Positions 59,150 to 64,000 of a stretch of DNA of 64,000 nucleotides are shown in pieces. Position numbers and translations under genes: made by a program. How positions within the stretch are numbered: position 1 is the stretch's first letter; every line of letters starts with the position of its first letter. Source of the stretch: Thermocatellispora tengchongensis (GTDB lineage: Bacteria; Actinomycetota; Actinomycetes; Streptosporangiales; Streptosporangiaceae); contig NZ_JACHGN010000010.1 of NCBI RefSeq assembly GCF_014202315.1, forward strand, positions 124,001 through 188,000, written 5' to 3'. The notes beneath the pieces are model-generated. The model worked only from the letters and a program-made list of their open reading frames with translations. It was not told the DNA's origin and did no database searches.

Positions 59150-60351
59150 GTTCGCTGGTAGATTCCCTGCTCGCCGAACCGGTGGGCGACCTTGTTGGCG
59201 ATCACGATCAGCACCAGGCCCACGACGCCCTTGACCAGCCCGGCCGCGGCGCCGTAGCTCCACTCGCCGGTGAGCAGGGTGCGCCAGTAGACGAAGGTGT
59301 CCAGCACCTCGGCCGCCTCCCGGCCCACCGCGTCGCGCTGCAGGAAGAACTGTTCGAAGCCGACGTTCAGCGCGTCCCCGAGGCGGAGGATCAGCAGCAG
59401 GATGATCACCGGGCGCAGGCCGGGCAGCGTGATGTGCCACATCCGCCGCCAGCGGCCCGCGCCGTCCACCGCCGCCGCCTCGTACTGGTTCTGGTCGATC
59501 GCGGCCAGCGCCGCCAGGAAGATGATCGTGCCCCAGCCCGCGTCCTTCCAGATGGTCTCGGCGGTGACCAGGAGGATGAACGTGTCGGGGTTGGTCATCA
59601 GGTCGATGCCGCGGTAGCCGTGTTCGCGCAGGATCTGCGACAGCAGGCCCGCGCCGCCGAACATCTGCTGGAACAGCGAGACGACCAGCACCCAGGAGAA
59701 GAAGTGCGGCATGTAGACGATGCTCTGCATGAGCAGCCGCACCCGGGGGCGGACGATGCTGTCCAGCAGGATGGCCAGCATGATCGGCACCGGGAAGTAG
59801 AAGACGAGCTGGAACGCGGTGATGCTGAGGGTGTTCAGCGTGGCGTCCCAGAAGCTCGCGTCCAGCATCAGCCACTGGAAGTTGGCCAGGCCGACCCAGG
59901 GGCTGTCCTTTATGCCGACATAGGGGGAGTAGTCCTGGAAGGCGATGACGCTGCCCAGGATGGGGGTGTAGTAGAAGACCGCCAGCAGCCCGACGGCGGG
60001 GAGCACCATCAGCAGCATCGGCCAGTCGCGTTTCAGGCGGGCGGCCAGCGGCGGCCGGGCGCCGCCTCGGGGACTCCGAGGGCTCCGGGGGCTTCGGCGG
60101 CGGTGTGGAGGCGTGGCGCGCGGGCCCTTCTGGATGGTTTTTTCGCTGGAATTCCGGAGTTTTCGGCTCTTGGTGGGCGTCCGACTTGCGCTGATGGGGT
60201 CGTTGCCGTCATCGTGTTGAGTGCCGGTCCCGGCGGGTGAGGTCAGGTCACCCGCCGGGCCGGTCCTTTTCCGCGCCTCCTCTCCCGAACTCCGGCCCTC
60301 TTCTGGGCTCCGGCCCTCTTCCGAGTCCCGGCGCGCGCCGTGGCTAAGCAC
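59146..60351 (-). CDS. Sugar ABC transporter permease, LplB type, with long N-terminal extension
   Basis: A 401-residue permease; the conserved core starts near residue 103 (AARLKRDWPMLLMVLPAVGLLAVFYYTPILG) and contains YEAAAVDGAGRWRRMWHITLPGL. The first ~100 residues are Arg/Ser/Pro/Glu-rich and not part of the family. The only start in this frame upstream of the core is GTG 60351, which overlaps the end of the binding-protein gene by 8 bp. Relatives are ~300-320 residues, so either the extension is real or an unusual start is used. It partners the LplC-type permease. Confidence 0.82.
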   Translation of the reverse strand: MLSHGARRDSEEGRSPEEGRSSGEEARKRTGPAGDLTSPAGTGTQHDDGNDPISASRTPTKSRKLRNSSEKTIQKGPRATPPHRRRSPRSPRSPRGGARPPLAARLKRDWPMLLMVLPAVGLLAVFYYTPILGSVIAFQDYSPYVGIKDSPWVGLANFQWLMLDASFWDATLNTLSITAFQLVFYFPVPIMLAILLDSIVRPRVRLLMQSIVYMPHFFSWVLVVSLFQQMFGGAGLLSQILREHGYRGIDLMTNPDTFILLVTAETIWKDAGWGTIIFLAALAAIDQNQYEAAAVDGAGRWRRMWHITLPGLRPVIILLLILRLGDALNVGFEQFFLQRDAVGREAAEVLDTFVYWRTLLTGEWSYGAAAGLVKGVVGLVLIVIANKVAHRFGEQGIYQRT

Positions 60352-62032
60352 GGCCGTTGTCGCGCAGGACGCGCATGTAGAACTCGCGGGCCTCGTCGCC
60401 GCCGTCGCGCCGCCACTCCTCGACGATCTTCTTCACGTCGCTCACCGGACGCCGGCCGCGCATGATGTCGGTGAACTTGTCCTCCGTCGGCACCTGGAGG
60501 CCGGACATCCTGGCCGGGCGCTGCACCCTGATGCCGTCGAACGGCGTGGGCTGGATGTACCTGAAACTGTCGTTCTGCCACTTGGCGCAGGCCCGTACGG
60601 CGTCGGGGTAGGCGACCCAGTCGGTGACCAGCGGCCGGCCGCCCAGGAAGATGTAGGTCTCGGCGGCCTCCTTCAGGCCCAGCTCGGTCTTCTGCGGTAC
60701 GCCGTCGTCGTCGCGGGTGAAGTGCTCGCCCTCGACGCCGTAGACGTACATCTCGTACTCCTTGGTGCCGAACGGCGCCGCGGTGTAGTTGAGGATGCCG
60801 AGGATCTCCTCCACCTGCGCCGAGGTCAGGCCCTTGCGCAGGAAGGTGAAGATGCCGGCGGCGGTGTTGTGGTAGTGGATCGGGGTGCCGCCGTCGTGCG
60901 CGAACAGGGGCACCGCGCCGATGTCGAAGCGGGGGTTCTTGGGGCGGTTCTGGTCCAGCAGCGGCTTCCAGCCGCCGATGCCGTCGCGGAACATCGTGAT
61001 CTGCCCGGCCGCGAACAGGTCCTTCTCGTTGGCGCCCTTGCTGCTCACGACGTTGGGGTGGATCAGCTCCTCGGTGAACAGGCGCCGCATGAAGGCGAGC
61101 ATCTGCTCCCACTCGGGCGTCTCGTACTTGTAGACGAGCCTGCCGTTCTCGTAGCGCCACTCCTGCGGCACCCGGAAGATCGGCCAGACCATCTCGTGGA
61201 TGTCGCCGAACGCCCACCGCTTGGCCTTGGGGTCGGTGATCGTCTTGCCCAGCTCGTACAGCTCCTCGGCGGTCTTGGGCAGCGGCCAGCCGTGCTCGTC
61301 GTAGAGGTCCTTGCGGTACAGCAGCGCGTACGGGTACGGCTCCGTCGGGAACGGCACCGCCATCAGCCTGCCGTTCCACACCGACCACTGCCAGGCGGGC
61401 GTGGGCAGGTTGGCCAGCAGCGGGTACGCCCCGACCTTCTCGCCCTGCAAGTACGGCGTGAGGTCGGTGAACGCCTTGTCCACCGCGACGTTGAAGTCGG
61501 CCATCTTGTCGATCTCCCACTGCGGGATGACCATGATGTCCGGCAGGTCGCCGGAGGCCAGGCGGGCGGTGGCCTTCTCGACGTAGGTGTTGCCGTCGGC
61601 GATCTGGAACTCCACGGTGGCGCCGATCTCGGCGTTGACCGCCTGGAAGAAGCGGTTGTCGTCCAGGCCGGGCGGGACCGGGGCCCACAGCGGGGTCATG
61701 GCGGTGTACCTGCCGCCCTTGCCGAGCTTCTGCGGCACGGCCTGGGCCAGCGGGCTCGGATACTCGGTGAAGCCGCCGCCGTAGCCCGGCACGCCTTCGA
61801 GCGTGGACTCGGTGCCGGGGATGTCGGGCCTGGCGCCGGTGAAGGGCGTGTACGCGGGAACGAGCGACTTGAGCTTGTCGGCGGCGGCGGCCGTGGCGCC
61901 TCCGGAGCCGGGGCGCGGGGTCGAGGGGGTCGAGCAGCCGGCGAGCAGGCCGCCGGATGCCGCGGCGGTGGCGGCGACGAGGCCGAGAAAGCCGCGCCTG
62001 GACGTGGCCGCGCGTAACGGAAGGTGGGTCAC
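60344..62032 (-). CDS. Tat-exported sugar-binding lipoprotein (LplA-like)
   Basis: A 562-residue extracellular solute-binding protein, longer than MalE types, as usual for LplA-like proteins. A twin-arginine motif TSRRGFLGL (11-19) and lipobox LAGC (Cys33) indicate Tat export and lipid anchoring. Many surface Trp/Tyr (PTPAWQWSVWNGRLMAVPFPTEPYPYALLYRKDLYDEHGWPLP) suit an oligosaccharide site. It is first in a three-gene operon, divergent from the ROK regulator at 62285. Export of the folded protein by Tat differs from the other two importers here. Confidence 0.92.
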   Translation of the reverse strand: MTHLPLRAATSRRGFLGLVAATAAASGGLLAGCSTPSTPRPGSGGATAAAADKLKSLVPAYTPFTGARPDIPGTESTLEGVPGYGGGFTEYPSPLAQAVPQKLGKGGRYTAMTPLWAPVPPGLDDNRFFQAVNAEIGATVEFQIADGNTYVEKATARLASGDLPDIMVIPQWEIDKMADFNVAVDKAFTDLTPYLQGEKVGAYPLLANLPTPAWQWSVWNGRLMAVPFPTEPYPYALLYRKDLYDEHGWPLPKTAEELYELGKTITDPKAKRWAFGDIHEMVWPIFRVPQEWRYENGRLVYKYETPEWEQMLAFMRRLFTEELIHPNVVSSKGANEKDLFAAGQITMFRDGIGGWKPLLDQNRPKNPRFDIGAVPLFAHDGGTPIHYHNTAAGIFTFLRKGLTSAQVEEILGILNYTAAPFGTKEYEMYVYGVEGEHFTRDDDGVPQKTELGLKEAAETYIFLGGRPLVTDWVAYPDAVRACAKWQNDSFRYIQPTPFDGIRVQRPARMSGLQVPTEDKFTDIMRGRRPVSDVKKIVEEWRRDGGDEAREFYMRVLRDNGRA

Positions 62033-62105
62033 GGCGCGCTCCTTCTGGAGTCAGGCAGTGGTGGCGTGCGGTGAGGGGTGTCGGGAGCGGATGGCTCCGG
62101 GGTAA

Positions 62106-62137
62106 AGTTAGTTCGTCTTTCGACCAAACAAATTAGT
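62106..62137. promoter_or_regulatory. Candidate ROK operator between importer and regulator
   Basis: AGTTAGTTCG (62106-62115) faces CCAAACAAATTAG (62124-62136): TTAGTT and AAACAAAT-type half-sites about two turns apart. The A/T-rich core stands out in GC-rich DNA and resembles the CAAACTAAT motif near the GH42 and GH31 genes. Confidence 0.45.
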
Positions 62138-62284
62138 CGAGGGTGACCCGCGCCACAAGAGCCGTACGACGGCGTTGTGCCGGGCGCCGGGGCCACGAGT
62201 CGGTGAAGGGACCGCCGGAATGACCCATGGGCACGCTATGCGGCATGATGGGCCAAGCCTGGCCGACCGGGAACGGGGCTGACC

Positions 62285-63502
62285 TTGATCACTTCTACTA
62301 CGGGCCCGCAGCCCGCGGACTTCACCGATGTCCGGGCCACCAACCTCGCCGTCGTGCTGAGGTTCGTCCGGGAGAACGCGCCGTGCTCGCGCGCCGACAT
62401 CGCCGCGTCCACCGGGCTGAACAAGGCCACGGTCTCCAGCCTGGTGGCCGACCTGATCGACCGGCGGCTGGTGCGCGAGACCGGGCTGACCGAGAACCGC
62501 GTCGGCCGTCCGGCCACCATGCTGGTGCTCGACGGCTCGCCGTACGCCGCCGCGGGCATCGAGGTCAACGTGGACTACCTGACCGCGGTGGCGGTGGACC
62601 TGTCCGGACGGCGGCTGCTGTCCTGGCGGCGTTCGTTCCAGGGCCCCGCGGCCACGCCGGCCCAGGCCGTGGCCGAGGTGGCCCGCCTCGCCCGGCGCGC
62701 GGTGGCCCGCATGGTCAAGGAGGAGCGCCAGGTCCTCGGCCTGGCCGTGGCGGTGCCCGGCCTGGTCGGCGTGGACGGCCGGGTGCGCCTGGCCCCCAAC
62801 CTGGGCTGGCGCGATGTCGATCTGGCCGGCGACCTGGCCAAGGCGCTGCGCGACCCCGGCTTCCCGGTCCAGGTGGACAACGACGCCAACCTGGGCGCGC
62901 TGGCCGAGCACCGCTTCGGCCCCTTCGGCGGCATCGGCAACCTCGTCTACCTGACCGGCGAGGTGGGCGTGGGCGCCGGGGTGATCCTCGACGGGCGGCT
63001 GCGCCGCGGCGGGCAGGGCTACAGCGGCGAGTTCGGGCACATCCAGATCGACCCCGGCGGCCCCGAGTGCCGCTGCGGGCGGGTGGGCTGCCTGGAGGCC
63101 GTGGCCGGCATCGGGGCGGTGGTCGGCCGCGACGCGCAGGGCGCGCCCGTCTCGCCCGCCGAGGTCGAGCCCGAGCTGGACGAGGTCGTACGCCGGGCGC
63201 GCGCCGGCGACCGCGCCACGCTGGGCATGCTCGCGGGCGTGGGCGGCAACCTGGGCCGCGGCGTGGCCGTCATCGCCAACCTGCTCAACCCCGAGGTGGT
63301 GGTCCTGGGCGGCTACTACGTGCCGCTGGCCCCCTGGCTCCTGCCCGCCGCCGAGGCGGAGATCCGCCGCCGCACCATCGCCCCCGAGGCGGGCGGCTGC
63401 CGCCTGGTCGCCAGCACGCTGGGCTACGGCGCCGCCGCGCTCGGCGGGGCCGCCAGGGTGCTCGACTCGGTCGACTCCGGGCGACTGCCGCACCGGGGGT
63501 GA
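62285..63502 (+). CDS. ROK-family transcriptional regulator
   Basis: A 405-residue XylR/NagC-type regulator. The N-terminal HTH (~15-75) reads NLAVVLRFVRENAPCSRADIAASTGLNKATVSSLVADL. The ROK domain (~85-400) has the sugar/ATP fold with DNDANLGALAEHRFG, GEVGVGAGVI, GYSGEFGHIQID and the zinc motif CRCGRVGCLE. It probably binds a sugar and releases DNA. TTG 62285 is the start by default; no ATG or GTG fits. It is divergent from the LplABC-like importer and upstream of a GH3 gene, so it most likely controls both. Confidence 0.9.
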   Translation: MITSTTGPQPADFTDVRATNLAVVLRFVRENAPCSRADIAASTGLNKATVSSLVADLIDRRLVRETGLTENRVGRPATMLVLDGSPYAAAGIEVNVDYLTAVAVDLSGRRLLSWRRSFQGPAATPAQAVAEVARLARRAVARMVKEERQVLGLAVAVPGLVGVDGRVRLAPNLGWRDVDLAGDLAKALRDPGFPVQVDNDANLGALAEHRFGPFGGIGNLVYLTGEVGVGAGVILDGRLRRGGQGYSGEFGHIQIDPGGPECRCGRVGCLEAVAGIGAVVGRDAQGAPVSPAEVEPELDEVVRRARAGDRATLGMLAGVGGNLGRGVAVIANLLNPEVVVLGGYYVPLAPWLLPAAEAEIRRRTIAPEAGGCRLVASTLGYGAAALGGAARVLDSVDSGRLPHRG

Positions 63503-63506
63503 GGCT

Positions 63507-63531
63507 CCCCCCGTGAAAGTTTCACGGGGGG
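63507..63531. terminator. Perfect palindrome after the ROK gene: hairpin terminator and possible operator
   Basis: CCCCCCGTGAAA-G-TTTCACGGGGGG: 12-bp arms, one central base. As RNA it gives a 9-bp stem with a 7-nt loop, 4 bp after the ROK stop. As DNA its GTGAAAGTTTCAC core resembles LacI-type xylan operators (GAAA..TTTC). A -35-like TTGACC (63532-63537) follows at once. Confidence 0.65.
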
Positions 63532-63607
63532 TTGACCCGCGGCGCGTCACAGTGCACAGTTCATGAAAACTCCGGATTTAACACCGCCGAAATCTTCTCG
63601 TACGTCT

Positions 63608-63661
63608 TCGAAGCGCTTCGATCGAGGCGCTCCTTTTCGCAGGATCGTCGAAGCGCTTCGA
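63608..63661. promoter_or_regulatory. Two LacI-type palindromic operators before the GH3 gene
   Basis: TCGAAGCGCTTCGA occurs at 63608-63621 and 63648-63661, 40 bp centre to centre. The second extends to an 18-bp perfect palindrome (63646-63663). The central GCGC and full symmetry are typical of LacI/CebR-family operators. The second lies 16 bp before the GH3 start. Confidence 0.75.
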
Positions 63662-63676
63662 CGTAAGGATGGCCCG

Positions 63677-64000
63677 ATGAACGAACCGGTGTCCGGCACC
63701 TTCCGGGACCCCGCGCTGGCCCCCGCCGCGCGCCTGGCCGACCTGATCGGCCGGCTGACCCTCCCGGAGAAGATCGCGCTCCTGCACCAGTACCAGGCAC
63801 CGGTCGAGCGCCTGGGCCTCAAGCCGTTCCGCACCGGGACCGAGGCGCTGCACGGCCTGGCCTGGCTCGGCCCCGCGACCGTCTTCCCCCAGGCCATCGG
63901 GCTGGCCAGCACATGGAACCCGGAGCTGGTACGGGCGGTCGGCGCGGCCACGGCGGACGAGCTGCTGGCCTACCACCGCAAGGACCCCGAGGGGGTGGGG
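63677..64000 (+). CDS. GH3 beta-glycosidase, N-terminal part (runs off the window)
   Basis: An open frame from ATG 63677 to the window end with no stop, at least 108 codons. The start TFRDPALAPAARLADLIGRLTLPEKIALLHQYQAPVERLGL aligns closely with residues ~30-75 of the GH3 enzyme encoded at 46597 (LPFRDPALPLAQRVDDLLGRLTLDEKISLLHQYQPPIERLGI), as does GTEALHGLAW. It lacks a signal peptide, so it should be cytoplasmic, acting on sugars imported by the LplABC-like system. Ribosome site AAGGA (63665-63669). Confidence 0.88.
   Translation, partial: MNEPVSGTFRDPALAPAARLADLIGRLTLPEKIALLHQYQAPVERLGLKPFRTGTEALHGLAWLGPATVFPQAIGLASTWNPELVRAVGAATADELLAYHRKDPEGVG

Overview
The window is high-GC actinobacterial chromosome. 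GC-rich third codon positions, GTG starts, 4-bp ATGA/GTGA gene overlaps, LexA boxes of the TCGAAC-N4-GTTCGA type, an adenosylcobalamin-dependent ribonucleotide reductase with NrdR, many serine/threonine kinases and several sugar ABC importers without their own ATPase all fit a filamentous actinomycete. A Streptosporangiaceae/Nonomuraea-like host is my guess; the genus cannot be proved from sequence alone. No rRNA, tRNA or CRISPR array was seen.

Layout. 1-5.3 kb: the end of a GMC oxidoreductase, two paralogous P450s and a Pro/Gly-repeat membrane protein. 5.5-8.2 kb: leuS behind an apparent leader-peptide attenuator. 8.2-14.9 kb: a DasABC-like importer with GH20 hexosaminidase and GH16-CBM3 glucanase, divergent from a DasR-like GntR regulator with candidate operators between them. 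14.9-19.9 kb: a PatB-like C-S lyase, a repeat-bearing ORF plus membrane protein, an ArsR-SRPBCC fusion with a flavin/pyridoxamine-oxidase-fold partner, then a decayed patch (transposase tail, truncated gene, 51-bp tandem repeats). 20-27.3 kb: lexA divergent from a LysM protein with a large repeat-expanded N-terminus, then nrdR-nrdJ. 27.4-34.7 kb: ankyrin protein, AlkA-type glycosylase, MFS pump/HxlR pair, double-module Lrp regulator, two very small ORFs, and an ECF41 sigma factor with its AhpD-like partner.

34.8-55.3 kb: a kinase-WD40 receptor; a predicted xyloglucan-oligosaccharide locus (GH42, GH31, ABC importer, secreted GH3); a small Cys-rich protein; a kinase/pseudokinase pair; and SthA transhydrogenase. 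55.3-64 kb: a frameshifted transposase remnant, a membrane protein, a MecA-like penicillin-binding protein, a third sugar importer (LplABC type) divergent from a ROK regulator, and the start of a second GH3 gene behind two palindromic operators.

The genes read as saprophytic sugar scavenging (chitobiose, plant oligosaccharides) run by local GntR, ROK and LacI-type control, interleaved with stress and DNA-damage genes (LexA, AlkA, NrdR, ECF41) and surface-sensing kinases. The most unusual observations are the leuS leader, whose leader peptide appears to sit on a leaderless transcript; a 174-nt exactly identical tract covering the heme loop of the two P450s; a kinase next to a pseudokinase; and the expanded LysM protein opposite lexA.
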